Part shown: positions 1 through 8,529 of the stretch, in pieces
Layout of the letters: each line of letters opens with the position of its first letter
Numbering within the stretch: position 1 is the first letter of the stretch
Origin: Rhodanobacteraceae bacterium
GTDB lineage: Bacteria; Pseudomonadota; Gammaproteobacteria; Xanthomonadales; SZUA-5
Direction of reading: 5' to 3'
NCBI GenBank assembly: GCA_016717705.1
Contig: JADKFD010000016.1
Coordinates: 1-64,000, forward strand
DNA length: 64,000 nt
The notes under the pieces: generated by a model
What the model was told of the DNA's origin: nothing
Database searches by the model: none
The model's input: the letters and a program-made list of their open reading frames with translations, nothing else
Program-made: the position numbers and the translations under genes

Positions 1-1022
1 CCTCACTGCACGCCGATGAGCCGCCCGGCCTGCTGGTGGCGTATCACCTGCGCCGCGAACTGGCGGCGCTCGAGTCCGAGCACCGCATCCATGGCGAGAT
101 CGTGCTGGTACCCATGGCCAATCCGGTCGGCAGCGCGCAACGACTGCTCGGGCGCGCGCTCGGGCGCTTCGAACTGGCCGGCGGCGAGAACTTCAATCGC
201 AACTACGCCGACCTCAGTGACGCAATCTTCAGCAGTCTGCGGGCCGAGATCGACGCCGGCCATACGCCAACGGTGTCCGCCGTGCGTGCTGCGCTGCGCG
301 CAGCCAGCGCAAAGCTGCCGACGGACAGTGAGCTGAAGAGTCTGCGTCGCACGCTGCTGCGATTGGCGATCGATGCGGATCTGGTGCTCGATCTGCATTG
401 CGACAACGAGGCCGTGCTGCACCTGTACACCGCAACGCCGGTGTGGCCGGCGGTTGAACCCCTGGCCCGACTGCTCGGCGCGGAAGTGGCGCTGCTGGCC
501 GAGGAATCGGGCGGCGAGCCTTTTGATGAAGCCTGTTCGATGCTCTGGACACGCCTGGGTAGGCGTTATCGCGAGCACACCGGCAACGACAGCCCGTGGC
601 CGGACGCCTGCGTGGCGGTGACCGTCGAGCTGCGCGGCGAGACCGATGTCTGCCACGATCTGGCGCAACGCGACGCCCGCGCCATCCTTGCCTGGCTGAC
701 CCATCGCGGCATGATCGACGCAGCGCTGCCGGAAATGCCGCCGCTGATTCGTCAGCCGCGGCCGCTGGAGGGTTCGGTACCGGTGCTGACGCCGCGCGGC
801 GGCGTGCTGGTGCATCGGCCGCTGCTCGGTCGATCGGTCTTGAAGGGCCAGTGCATCGCCGAGGTCATCGATCCGCTGAGCGGCGAGTCGACAGAACTGG
901 TGAGCGCGGTCGACGGCCTGCTGTATGCCCGTGAAAGTGTGCGCATTGTGCATGCCGGCATGTCGATCGCGAAGGTCGCGGGCCTGGAAGCCATCCGCAG
1001 CGGGCACCTGCTGTCAGCCTGA
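1..1022 (+). CDS. succinylglutamate desuccinylase/aspartoacylase family deacylase, 5' truncated
   Basis: Zinc carboxypeptidase-like (M14) hydrolase that would remove an acyl group from an amino acid. The reading frame is open at the left edge, so the start lies outside the window. The first visible codons give LHADEPPG, matching the family zinc-binding H-x-x-E segment. A second metal-binding histidine is in DLVLDLHCD (about residue 128 of the visible part). The catalytic glutamate is probably in TVELRGE. The C-terminal 90 residues form the small beta domain typical of the family (LTPRGGVLV, then AVDGLLYAR). It ends at TGA 1020-1022. The substrate cannot be told from the sequence. A GTG at 36 is an internal valine, not the start. 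Confidence 0.8.
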   Translation, partial: SLHADEPPGLLVAYHLRRELAALESEHRIHGEIVLVPMANPVGSAQRLLGRALGRFELAGGENFNRNYADLSDAIFSSLRAEIDAGHTPTVSAVRAALRAASAKLPTDSELKSLRRTLLRLAIDADLVLDLHCDNEAVLHLYTATPVWPAVEPLARLLGAEVALLAEESGGEPFDEACSMLWTRLGRRYREHTGNDSPWPDACVAVTVELRGETDVCHDLAQRDARAILAWLTHRGMIDAALPEMPPLIRQPRPLEGSVPVLTPRGGVLVHRPLLGRSVLKGQCIAEVIDPLSGESTELVSAVDGLLYARESVRIVHAGMSIAKVAGLEAIRSGHLLSA

Positions 1023-1359
1023 TCCCGCGCCTCGCCCACTGCGCCAACTACCGCACAAGAAACCTGGCAACCCATTGATTTTGGCCAAGTCACATTGGCC
1101 GCACGTTCAAGTGACACCGGACTGCCTGTCAGACAGCCCGGCAGGCAATGGAGCTCCTTCCGAGTTACTTTCAGACGTTTTGTGCGGGAACGATTGCGCC
1201 GACCGGGACCCCGGCCCGCGCGCGCCAAGCCCGGACGATGCCTTGCTCAATCCGCGGGCTCGCCTTCCGCCGCGCTGACGCGCAACCGCTGCCGAAAGCC
1301 GGCAAGAGCCTTCTGCAAGGGGATGCTGCCACTGATCGCCGGCTCGGTCAGGGTAAAAT

Positions 1360-2016
1360 TCAGGTGCCTTGGGTGCAGGAACTGAAGGTCAGCAGCGCCG
1401 TGCCGACCTGCGTCGTGGTGGTGGTGCTCGGTGTATTGAAGATGCCACCGCTGGTGCTGAAGATCTGCAGATTGACGGTGTCGCCGGCGTAGTTGCCCTG
1501 CAGGGTCAACCAGCGCTGGCCGGGGTTGCCGAGCTCGGTCCCGGTGGGTGTGGCGGTGTCGAAGGTGAACCAGGCGCCGAACATGAAACTGTTGGAGGTC
1601 TGGAAGTCGAACAGGAATCCCTGGCCGAGGTTGTTGCCGTTGACCCAGGTGCCGTTCAACCCCTGCACGATCGAGAACGCCGAGCGCACGGTGATGCGCG
1701 CATTCATGCCTACATTGATGTCGACGCCGGGCGCGGAGTGCAAGGTGCAATAGACGCGGTACTCGCCAGCCGTGGTGTAGGTGCGGCTGAACTGCCAGCC
1801 GGGGTTACCCGGGGTGTTGCCGTAGCTGCCATCGTCCGCGCGGACGTCGTGAAAGCCCTGATCGTTGATGAAGCGCACGCTGTCGCCGGGATTGATCGTG
1901 ATGTCGTTCGGCGTGAAGCGGTTGTTGGTCAGGCGCACATCGACCGTCACGGCTGCCGCATGGGACGCGGCCAGCAGCGAAACCAGCACCAACAGCCAGG
2001 CAAACATCGCGCGCAT
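1360..2016 (-). CDS. secreted cupredoxin-domain protein, C-terminus cut by a frameshift
   Basis: Periplasmic or secreted blue-copper-like protein. ATG at 2016 is preceded by an AGGAG ribosome binding site and begins a clear signal peptide ending near SHAAA. The cupredoxin domain covers about residues 25-120, with ligand candidates His in GFHDV and Cys, His and Met in VYCTLHSAPG...NVGMNARITV. A second domain of about 90 residues (GTWVNGNNLGQGFLFDFQ, then QRWLTLQGNY) follows. The frame stops at 1360 after SSCTQGT. In the neighbouring frame the sequence continues LNFTLTEPAISGSIPLQK down to 1247, which reads as the natural end of this domain. One base appears to be missing near 1362. It is divergent from tlpA. 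Function unknown beyond probable copper binding. Confidence 0.75.
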   Translation of the reverse strand: MRAMFAWLLVLVSLLAASHAAAVTVDVRLTNNRFTPNDITINPGDSVRFINDQGFHDVRADDGSYGNTPGNPGWQFSRTYTTAGEYRVYCTLHSAPGVDINVGMNARITVRSAFSIVQGLNGTWVNGNNLGQGFLFDFQTSNSFMFGAWFTFDTATPTGTELGNPGQRWLTLQGNYAGDTVNLQIFSTSGGIFNTPSTTTTTQVGTALLTFSSCTQGT

Positions 2017-2100
2017 GGAATTGCTCCTGAGAGTCCCCTGGGCGCGCATTCTGCGCCCGGTGATTGCGATTGAGAATTGCTACAGATCGCATTTTGGCAT

Positions 2101-2116
2101 GGTAACCAGAGTGTAT
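2101..2116 (+). promoter_or_regulatory. possible -10 region for the tlpA cassette
   Basis: The short region between the divergent cupredoxin and tlpA genes contains TATAAC about 40 bp before the tlpA ATG, inside GTGTATAACGC. A clear -35 at the right spacing is not obvious (ATTTTG at 17 bp is weak). This is inference from consensus only. Confidence 0.3.
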
Positions 2117-2154
2117 AACGCAGGAACGGGCGAATCAGGGGACGCCGTTCCGAC

Positions 2155-2649
2155 ATGATCTTGCGTGCGTTGTTGTTGTGCTGGTGCATCCCGTTCGCCG
2201 CCAACGCGGCGAATGTCGGCCAGACGCCACCAGCGCTGACCGGCATGGATCTGCAAAGTGGCCAGGCGGTCGATCTGGACGCATTGCACGGACGCGTGGT
2301 GCTGGTGGATTTCTGGGCCAGCTGGTGTGCGCCGTGCCTCAAATCGCTGCCACTGTATGCCCGTCTGCGCGACGAATTCCCGCGCGCCGACTTCGAGATC
2401 ATCGCCATCAGTGTCGACGAGGACGCCGCCGATGCGCAGGCCTTCCTGAAGCGTGTCGACGTGCAGTTCCCGATCGTGCATGACGACGGCAGCCGCGCCA
2501 GCGCCTGGTCGCCACCGGGCATGCCCAGCTCCTTCCTGATCGATCGCCAGGGCCTGATCAAGAGTCGCCATATCGGCTTCAAGCCGGGCGACATCGACGC
2601 GCTGCGCGACGAGGTGCGCACCCTGATCGAGGCCAGCCATGCGCCGTGA
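2155..2649 (+). CDS. TlpA-family thiol:disulfide oxidoreductase
   Basis: Periplasmic thioredoxin-fold protein of 164 residues that would exchange disulfides in exported proteins. An N-terminal signal sequence ends near FAANA. The active site WCAPC (Cys58, Cys61) follows VLVDFWAS, and the cis-proline loop is PGMPSSFLID. Length is usual for TlpA/ResA-like proteins. It is the first gene of a four-gene coupled cassette: its end overlaps the next gene by 11 bp. The partner is unknown. The neighbouring lipoprotein with a terminal CGC motif and the DUF3570 protein are plausible clients by context. Confidence 0.85.
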   Translation: MILRALLLCWCIPFAANAANVGQTPPALTGMDLQSGQAVDLDALHGRVVLVDFWASWCAPCLKSLPLYARLRDEFPRADFEIIAISVDEDAADAQAFLKRVDVQFPIVHDDGSRASAWSPPGMPSSFLIDRQGLIKSRHIGFKPGDIDALRDEVRTLIEASHAP

Positions 2650-2860
2650 CCGTGTCGCGCTGTTGCTGCTGCTGGCATTCCTGCTGGGCGCCTGCGCGAC
2701 GACGCCGGTGCAGCCCTGGGAGCGCGGCCGGCTGGCGCGCTGGGACATGCGTTTTGACCCCGATCCGCTGAAGTCGGCGCTGAAGGAACACACGCGCTTC
2801 AGCAAGGAAGGCAGTTCGGGACGCGCCGGCGCCGCCGGTGGCGGTTGTGGCTGCAACTGA
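2639..2860 (+). CDS. DUF4266 small lipoprotein
   Basis: 73-residue lipoprotein with lipobox LLGAC at about residue 19. The middle carries WERGRLARWDMRFDPDPL, the DUF4266 signature, and the C-terminus is GGGCGCN. It starts inside the end of tlpA, and its stop overlaps the next start (TGATG at 2858-2862), so translation is probably coupled. DUF4266 proteins are generally found beside DUF3570 and TlpA genes; the biochemical role is not established. The terminal Cys-Gly-Cys could be a substrate for the adjacent TlpA (inference). Confidence 0.85.
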   Translation: MRRDRVALLLLLAFLLGACATTPVQPWERGRLARWDMRFDPDPLKSALKEHTRFSKEGSSGRAGAAGGGCGCN

Positions 2861-4038
2861 TGGCCGAGCGCTCCTCCGCGCTGTTGCTGCAATTGCTGGC
2901 CGCCACTGCGGCCTTGGTCGGCCCGGCAGCGGCCTCGGCGCAGTCTGACGCCGCGAGCGGTACTTCGGTCAGCTATCGCCACGGCGACTACGATGAGGAC
3001 CGGCTGGAGCCGGCGCCACTGGACGGCAGTGACCGCCGCTACCGTGTGCGCACCGATCAGTTCCAGCTGAACACCGAACTGGGCGACAGCGATCAGCTCA
3101 GTGTCGGCCTGGTCCACGAGGCAATGAGTGGTTCCTCGCCGTGGTTCAGTTTCCCCGATGCGGATGGCGACGCCTTGCAGGTGATGAGCGGCGCCACCAT
3201 CCGCGACACCCGCCACGAAGTCAGCGCCGCGTGGAGCCGCGATCGCGGCGACGCCGGCAGTATCGGCGCCAGCGCCAGCTATTCGGCCGAAGACGACTAC
3301 CATGCCGCCGCGCTGGGCCTGGACTGGCAGCGCCCCTTGTCGGCCGCCATCGACCTGGGTCTGGGCGCCAGTTTTTCGCATGACATCATCGACCCCACCG
3401 ACGCCGCCGAGTTCGACCGCATCGATCGCGCGATCAAGAACACCTGGTCGGCCTTCGGCAGCCTGACCTTCGTGCTCGACCGCTCGTCGCAACTGCAGGC
3501 CGGGATGCAACTGACGCATGCGAACGGCTATCTGTCGGACCCGTACAAGCGCTATTACGCCGGCGACCGGATCCTGTCCGACGCGCGCCCCGACCAGCGC
3601 ACCCAAGGCGCGCTGCTGTTGCGCTGGCGGCGTGCCTTCGTCGAACAGGACGGCGCGCTGCACCTGGATTACCGGCTCGCCGGCGACAGCTGGGGCGTGC
3701 GCTCACACACGGTCGAGGCCAGTTGGTACCAGTCGCTGCCGCACGCTTTCCGCATCGTGCCGGGACTGCGCTGGTACAGCCAGGGGGCGGCCAGTTTCTA
3801 CGCGCCGTTCTCGGCTGCCGGCACCGTCGGAACCTACCATTCCAGCGACTACCGCCTCGCCGCGAATGGCAGCGTCAGCGCCAGCATCGATGTGCGTCAG
3901 CGCCTCGGCGCCTGGGAATGGGTGATCGGCATCGAGCGCCTGCGCGCGCACGACGCCCTCGGCTTCGGCGGCGAACCGGATCCCGGGCGGGTGAGCTACA
4001 CACAGATCCAGGCCGGGTTCGACTATCACTTCGAATGA
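2860..4038 (+). CDS. DUF3570 outer-membrane beta-barrel-like protein
   Basis: 392-residue exported protein. I place the start at ATG 2860, which overlaps the upstream TGA, rather than at an upstream GTG. The signal peptide ends near AAASAQ. The rest is made of alternating amphipathic strands with many aromatic ends (QLSVGLVHEAMSGSSPWF, RHEVSAAWS) and a C-terminal strand ending YHFE, as expected for a barrel. The DUF3570 assignment rests on the SGSSPW and DTRHE-type segments and on the DUF4266 partner. Its stop overlaps the next start (ATGA). Function not known. Confidence 0.75.
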   Translation: MAERSSALLLQLLAATAALVGPAAASAQSDAASGTSVSYRHGDYDEDRLEPAPLDGSDRRYRVRTDQFQLNTELGDSDQLSVGLVHEAMSGSSPWFSFPDADGDALQVMSGATIRDTRHEVSAAWSRDRGDAGSIGASASYSAEDDYHAAALGLDWQRPLSAAIDLGLGASFSHDIIDPTDAAEFDRIDRAIKNTWSAFGSLTFVLDRSSQLQAGMQLTHANGYLSDPYKRYYAGDRILSDARPDQRTQGALLLRWRRAFVEQDGALHLDYRLAGDSWGVRSHTVEASWYQSLPHAFRIVPGLRWYSQGAASFYAPFSAAGTVGTYHSSDYRLAANGSVSASIDVRQRLGAWEWVIGIERLRAHDALGFGGEPDPGRVSYTQIQAGFDYHFE

Positions 4039-4931
4039 GCGGCCTGCTGATCCGGCACCAGTTCCGCGCCATGGGCTGTCCGTGTTCGATCCAGCTCGAA
4101 CACCCCGACGCGCGGCTCGCTGATGCGGCGATCGCCGCGGCGATCGGGCAGGTCGAGCGGCTCGACCGCAAGTATTCGCACTACCGTGACGACAGTCTGC
4201 TGGCGGACTGGTGCGCCAGCGCCGGCAGCGGGCGCGTGTTTGAACTCGATGCCGAGAGCGCCGCGTTGTTCGATCTGGCGGCGCTGTTGCACGCCCAGAG
4301 CGGCGGGCTGTTCGACATCACCGCCGGGGCGCTGACGCGCCTGTGGGACCGCCCGCAGCAGACCCTGCCGGAGCCTACCGAGATCGACGCCGCGCGCGCC
4401 TGCATCGGCTGGCAGCACCTGTCCTGGCAGCGACCGCTGTTGCGCCTGGCGCTAGCCGGCTTGCGCCTCGACCTCGGCGGCCTGGTCAAGGAATACGCGG
4501 CGGACCGCGCGGCGCAGGCCTGCATCGAGCTCGGCATCGCCGCCGGCGTGGTTGAACTCGGCGGCGATGTGCGGGTGATGGGTCCACATCTCGACGGCTC
4601 GCCGTGGCGCATCGGCATCCGCCACCCGCGTGCGGCCGGCACACTGGCCCGCATCGATGTGCGCGAAGGCGGACTGGCGACCAGCGGTGACTACGAACGC
4701 GCGCTGATCGTCGATGGCCGCCGCTACAGCCACATCGTCGACCCGCGCTCGGGCTGGCCGATCCAGAGCTATGCCAGCGTCAGCGTGCGCGCGGCGAGTT
4801 GCCTGGCGGCGGGCGCGGCGGCGACGCTGGCGATGCTGCTCGGCGTGCAGGCGGGCACCGGATATCTGCGCGAACTGGGCCTGCCGCATCTGACGGTGGA
4901 TCTGGATGGAGTCGTCGGCGGCGAGCTGTGA
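4035..4931 (+). CDS. apbE: FAD:protein FMN transferase (ApbE family)
   Basis: 298-residue flavin transferase that attaches FMN from FAD to a Thr or Ser of a target protein. ATG 4035 overlaps the DUF3570 stop (ATGA). Motifs seen are FRAMGCPC near the N-terminus, DLGGLVKEYAADRA (nucleotide binding), ELGGDVRVMG, LATSGDYER and the metal/substrate motif HIVDPRSGWP. No lipobox or signal sequence is obvious, so it may act in the cytoplasm or have lost its anchor. It completes the tlpA-DUF4266-DUF3570-apbE cassette. No obvious flavinylation target such as an FMN-binding-domain protein is in the window. Confidence 0.88.
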   Translation: MSGLLIRHQFRAMGCPCSIQLEHPDARLADAAIAAAIGQVERLDRKYSHYRDDSLLADWCASAGSGRVFELDAESAALFDLAALLHAQSGGLFDITAGALTRLWDRPQQTLPEPTEIDAARACIGWQHLSWQRPLLRLALAGLRLDLGGLVKEYAADRAAQACIELGIAAGVVELGGDVRVMGPHLDGSPWRIGIRHPRAAGTLARIDVREGGLATSGDYERALIVDGRRYSHIVDPRSGWPIQSYASVSVRAASCLAAGAAATLAMLLGVQAGTGYLRELGLPHLTVDLDGVVGGEL

Positions 4932-4962
4932 ATGGGGCCGAACCTGCAGCCGAAGATCAACG

Positions 4963-5040
4963 GCATCGCGCGCGAGCGCGCCCCTACATCCTTGCCGAAG
5001 CCCCGCGCAAGACGTGCAGGAGCGCGCTCGCGCGCGGTGC
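4963..5040. repeat. 78-bp REP-like palindrome, copy 1
   Basis: Inverted repeat with arms GCATCGCGCGCGAGCGCG and CGCGCTCGCGCGCGGTGC around a loop with CTACATCCTTGCCG and TGCAGGAG. Same design and exactly the same length as copies at 25754, 34825 and 38539. It lies between the converging apbE and SBBP genes. No RAYT-type transposase is in the window. Confidence 0.9.
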
Positions 5041-5049
5041 GCTTGCTGC

Positions 5050-7158
5050 TTACTCAAACCCGTTGGCGAAGATGAAATCCGCATCATTGGTTTCGGCGAG
5101 CTTGCTGACGAATGCATCGCGTACACCACCGAAGGCAGCCTGGAAGGCATGCACCCGGGGGAAATTGTCGGACTCGGTGAATCCCGCCACATAGGCGCTG
5201 CCGACCAGGTCCACGCCGATGCCGAAGCCTTCGTCTGCCGTTGCGCCGCCGATGTAGGTCGAGTAGATCAGCGCCGTGCCGGCGAGATTCAGCTTGCTGA
5301 CAAAGGCATCGGAAGGCCCGCTCAGGCTGGCCTGCAGCGGCGCCTGCAGCGGGAAATTCGCCGAGGTCGTGCTGCCGGTCACGAATGCATTGCGCGCGCC
5401 ATCGATGGCGATGCCCTGACCCTGGTCGTCGCCAGCGCCACCAAGATAGGTCGAGTACACCAGCGCGGTGCCGGGGGGATTGACCTTGGCGACGAAGGCG
5501 TCATTGGCGCCGCCGCCGTAGATCAGCTGCGCCGGCGTCATCCGCGGGAAGTTGGGTGAGGTGGTGCGCCCGGTCAGATAAGCGTTCATCGGCGCATCGA
5601 TGATCATGCCGAAGACTTCGTCGGTTCCGGACCCGCCAATGAAGGTCGAATAGAGCAAGGCGTTGCCGGCCAGGCTGAAGTGGGTCAGAAAGCCATCGCG
5701 TCCACCGCCAAGCGCTGGCTGTACCGACGCGGACGTGGTGGGAAAGTTGGCCGAGGTGGAACTGCCGACCACGAACACCGCGGCGTCGTCAGCAACCGCC
5801 ATGTCGAACACGCGGTCGTCGCCGGCGCCACCCAGATAGGTCGAGTAGACGACCGAATTGCCGGCGACACTGAACTTGGTCATGAAGCCGTCCATCCCAC
5901 CGGCCAGCGCCGCCTGAAATGGCGTCTGTGTCGGGAAATTCGGCGCGCTGGTGTTGCCGGCGATGTAGGCGTTGTCGGCCGGATCGACCGTCACCGCGGT
6001 GCCTTCCTCAAAACCCGTGCTGCCCCAATAGGTCGAGTAGACGATGGCGTTGCCAGCCGAGGTCAGCTTGGTCAGGAAGGCGTCTGTGCCACCCACCTGG
6101 GCGGCAATCGTCGGCGTCACCACCGGATAATTGATCGAGGTGGTGGATCCGGTGATGTAGACCGTGCCGGCGCCGCTGACGGCGATGTCGTTGGCGACTT
6201 CGGTGCCGACACCGCCGATATAGGTCGAGTAGGTCAGGGAGTCGCCAGCCAGGCTCATCTTGGTGACGAACAGATCCTGGCTGCCGCCGTTGGTCGAAGC
6301 CGGCGTGCCCTGGATCGGAAAGTTCGTCGAACTGGTGATGCCGGCGACATAGGCATCGCCGGTCGGGCCGACATGGATGGAGGTCGCCTGATCGGAGCTG
6401 CTGCCGCCGAGGTAGGTCGAGTAGACCAACACCGGGTCGATCACCAGCGGACGCGAATGGTCGTAGGCGCCGATCGCGAAACTGACCTGATTGCCGGCAA
6501 TCGTGTAGCTGCCAGCCACCAGCGCAGGTCCCGCGGGGCCCTGCTGGTAGATCACCGGCGCCTTCTGACGCAGCTCGCCGCCGGCCACCGCAAGTACCAG
6601 TTCGCCGGCCGGGTTGACGCTCAAACCCTTGGCGCCCGCAAAACTGAGGCGGATCGATGCCGGGTCAGCGCCCGGCCGGACCACAAAGTCGTATTCGATA
6701 TCACGCCCGCTGCCGTAGTAGACCAGGTCGATGCCAGCGTAGATCTCGCTGTAGCGTACTTTCGCAAAGGACACGATGTCGGTGTGCCACTGCGCCGGAT
6801 CGTTGCCGAGGAAGTAGTTGGTGATGCCCGACAGCGGCTCCAGTCCCTCGACCCGCGACGCGGCATTGGCGCCAGCAAGACGCATGCGCACGACATCGGC
6901 CTGCGCGGCCGACGCAGGCTTTCCCAGCACGATCACCGACTCGCTTTGCGTCAGGAACAGCGTATAGCCGTTGCCGCGCGCGAGGAAGCGGACCGCTGCA
7001 TCACTCTGGCCAACGTTGGGCTCGAAGCGCATCGGCAGGTTGGCGTATTGCCCCAGCACCTGCTGCCTGGTTGCGGATGCATCGGCGGCGCCAGCAGCTT
7101 GCAGCGACGCGCAAACAAGCGCTGCGCAGAGCGACGCTCGCAAGATCGGGTTATTCAT
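5050..7158 (-). CDS. secreted SBBP-repeat beta-propeller protein with C-terminal IFANGFE motif
   Basis: Exported protein of 702 residues. I choose ATG 7158 (MNNPILRAS), which starts a signal peptide ending near AAGAADA, over an upstream in-frame start at 7299. Residues about 30-240 form the N-terminal domain common to these proteins (MRFEPNVGQSDAAVRFLARG, VYYGSGRDIEYDFVVRPGAD). About seven SBBP repeats follow, each with YSTYLGG-like and AYVAG-like segments spaced about 55-60 residues apart. The last residues, DADFIFANGFE, fit a C-terminal motif I recognise from other secreted Xanthomonadales proteins. Role unknown; probably an extracellular or surface propeller. Confidence 0.85.
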   Translation of the reverse strand: MNNPILRASLCAALVCASLQAAGAADASATRQQVLGQYANLPMRFEPNVGQSDAAVRFLARGNGYTLFLTQSESVIVLGKPASAAQADVVRMRLAGANAASRVEGLEPLSGITNYFLGNDPAQWHTDIVSFAKVRYSEIYAGIDLVYYGSGRDIEYDFVVRPGADPASIRLSFAGAKGLSVNPAGELVLAVAGGELRQKAPVIYQQGPAGPALVAGSYTIAGNQVSFAIGAYDHSRPLVIDPVLVYSTYLGGSSSDQATSIHVGPTGDAYVAGITSSTNFPIQGTPASTNGGSQDLFVTKMSLAGDSLTYSTYIGGVGTEVANDIAVSGAGTVYITGSTTSINYPVVTPTIAAQVGGTDAFLTKLTSAGNAIVYSTYWGSTGFEEGTAVTVDPADNAYIAGNTSAPNFPTQTPFQAALAGGMDGFMTKFSVAGNSVVYSTYLGGAGDDRVFDMAVADDAAVFVVGSSTSANFPTTSASVQPALGGGRDGFLTHFSLAGNALLYSTFIGGSGTDEVFGMIIDAPMNAYLTGRTTSPNFPRMTPAQLIYGGGANDAFVAKVNPPGTALVYSTYLGGAGDDQGQGIAIDGARNAFVTGSTTSANFPLQAPLQASLSGPSDAFVSKLNLAGTALIYSTYIGGATADEGFGIGVDLVGSAYVAGFTESDNFPRVHAFQAAFGGVRDAFVSKLAETNDADFIFANGFE

Positions 7159-7463
7159 GATGAAGGGCCTGTGATGTTCGGGAATTCTCCGAGCCCGTTT
7201 TCCGCCGTCCGGCGCTGCAACACTGTCCCCTGGCGCACCTAAGGCAGGTATCGGACGCAGGATGTTCATCCGGGCGTAGCGCGGCGCTCCGCGCGTCATG
7301 CGCGCGTCGACTCACCCTGATGGCGCTATGCTTGCCGCGAAACGTCGGCGCAGATCGCCGCGGCAAAGGGCGTGCGGTCCGCGCGCAGCAGGGGGAAAGG
7401 CGCCATGCCATCGTTAGCCTGCCGCCGTCCTTGCCCATCGCCACATCTGACCGCGAGCGGGCG

Positions 7464-8252
7464 ATGACTGGAACTGTGGAGACCGGACGCACCGTATCTG
7501 GCCGGCCAGTGACCGTCAGCGGCCCCGCCTGCCGCGACTGCCCCTTGCGGGCGCTGGACTTGTTCATCAACCACACGCCTGAGGAGCTTGAGCTGGTGCA
7601 ATCGCTCAAGCGCGGCAACGTGCGTTTGGGCCCGGACCAGAGCCTGATCCGCGAGGGCCAGACCGATGCGCCGCTGTTCACGCTGACCGAAGGATGGGCG
7701 TTTCGCTACAAGACCTTGCGCGATGGCCGCCGGCAGATCCTGAGCTTCCTGCTCGCCGGCGACTTCATCGGCGTACAGCAGAAGATGAGCGATGCCGCCG
7801 CGCACGGCGTCGACACCCTCACCGACGCCGTGTTCTGCGTGTTCCAGCGCGATGCCGTATGGGATCTGCATCGGCGCTCGCCGACCATGGGCTTCAACGT
7901 CACCTGGCTGACCGCGCATGAGGAATCGCTGGTCGATGACACTCTGCTCTCGGTGGGGCGGCGCAGCGCCGAAGAGCGCATCGCCACCCTGCTGATCCTG
8001 CTGTTCAAGCGCGCCGCCGCACTGCAGGCCGACGCCGGCGCCGGCGGCGTGCCGTTTCCGCTGACGCAGCAGCACATCGCCGATGGCCTGGGCCTGTCGC
8101 TGGTGCACACCAACAAGACGCTGCGCAAACTGGAGAAGCGCGGTCTGCACCGGATCAGCAACGGGCGGCTGTACATGCGCGACGTGCGCGCGCTGGCGCG
8201 CCTGGCGGATCTGTACGGCGACGGCCGGCCGGCGCAACGTCCGCTGGTGTAG
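7464..8252 (+). CDS. Crp/Fnr-family transcriptional regulator
   Basis: 262-residue regulator. ATG 7464 is taken as start; an in-frame start at 7320 would add a low-complexity tail. The N-terminus has CRDCPLRALDLF, a C-x2-C pair where Fnr proteins carry cluster ligands, and a further Cys lies in DAVFCVFQRD. The cyclic-nucleotide-binding-like barrel covers about residues 40-150 (LREGQ-type turn, RQILSFLLAGDFIG). The C-terminal winged helix has FPLTQQHIADGLGLSLVHTN as recognition region. It may respond to redox or oxygen, but the usual four Fnr cysteines are not all present. It sits beside a second family member at 8530. Confidence 0.85.
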   Translation: MTGTVETGRTVSGRPVTVSGPACRDCPLRALDLFINHTPEELELVQSLKRGNVRLGPDQSLIREGQTDAPLFTLTEGWAFRYKTLRDGRRQILSFLLAGDFIGVQQKMSDAAAHGVDTLTDAVFCVFQRDAVWDLHRRSPTMGFNVTWLTAHEESLVDDTLLSVGRRSAEERIATLLILLFKRAAALQADAGAGGVPFPLTQQHIADGLGLSLVHTNKTLRKLEKRGLHRISNGRLYMRDVRALARLADLYGDGRPAQRPLV

Positions 8253-8263
8253 CGCGCGCCGCC

Positions 8264-8293
8264 GCGGCCCCGCCCGGTCCCGGGGCGGCCGCG
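8264..8293. repeat. GC-rich hairpin after the Crp/Fnr gene
   Basis: A near-perfect palindrome GCGGCCCCGCCC / GGGGCGGCCGC lies just after the stop of the regulator. It could terminate transcription, but no T tract follows. Confidence 0.35.
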
Positions 8294-8529
8294 CCACGCG
8301 CGAACGGCCGCGGCGCCCGGCGCGCCACCCCGCGCCAGCCGCGCTACGTCTTCGCCAGCGCCGCCTGAACGGACAGCTTTGACCGCCGAGTCGCCTATGT
8401 CTTTGTACACAGCCTCAAGGGTGCCTGCGCCCTAACTTGACGGTCGTCGTGGACTGCACCGGCCACGACCCTGACCGCCGGCGATCCCGGCCGGACAGGT
8501 CGGGTGCGAGACTTCGTGAGGCGCCGCCA

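Noticed and set aside
1074..1087. TTGATTTTGGCCAA as an Fnr box
   Set aside because: Only the left half fits TTGAT; the right half has two mismatches and no gene starts nearby in a useful direction.
2080..3663. 527-codon reverse frame across the tlpA/DUF3570 genes
   Set aside because: Shadow of three well-supported forward genes; composition is Arg/Ala/Gly-rich without domain motifs.
5680..7242. 520-codon forward frame antiparallel to the SBBP protein
   Set aside because: Repeats follow the SBBP repeats of the real gene on the other strand.
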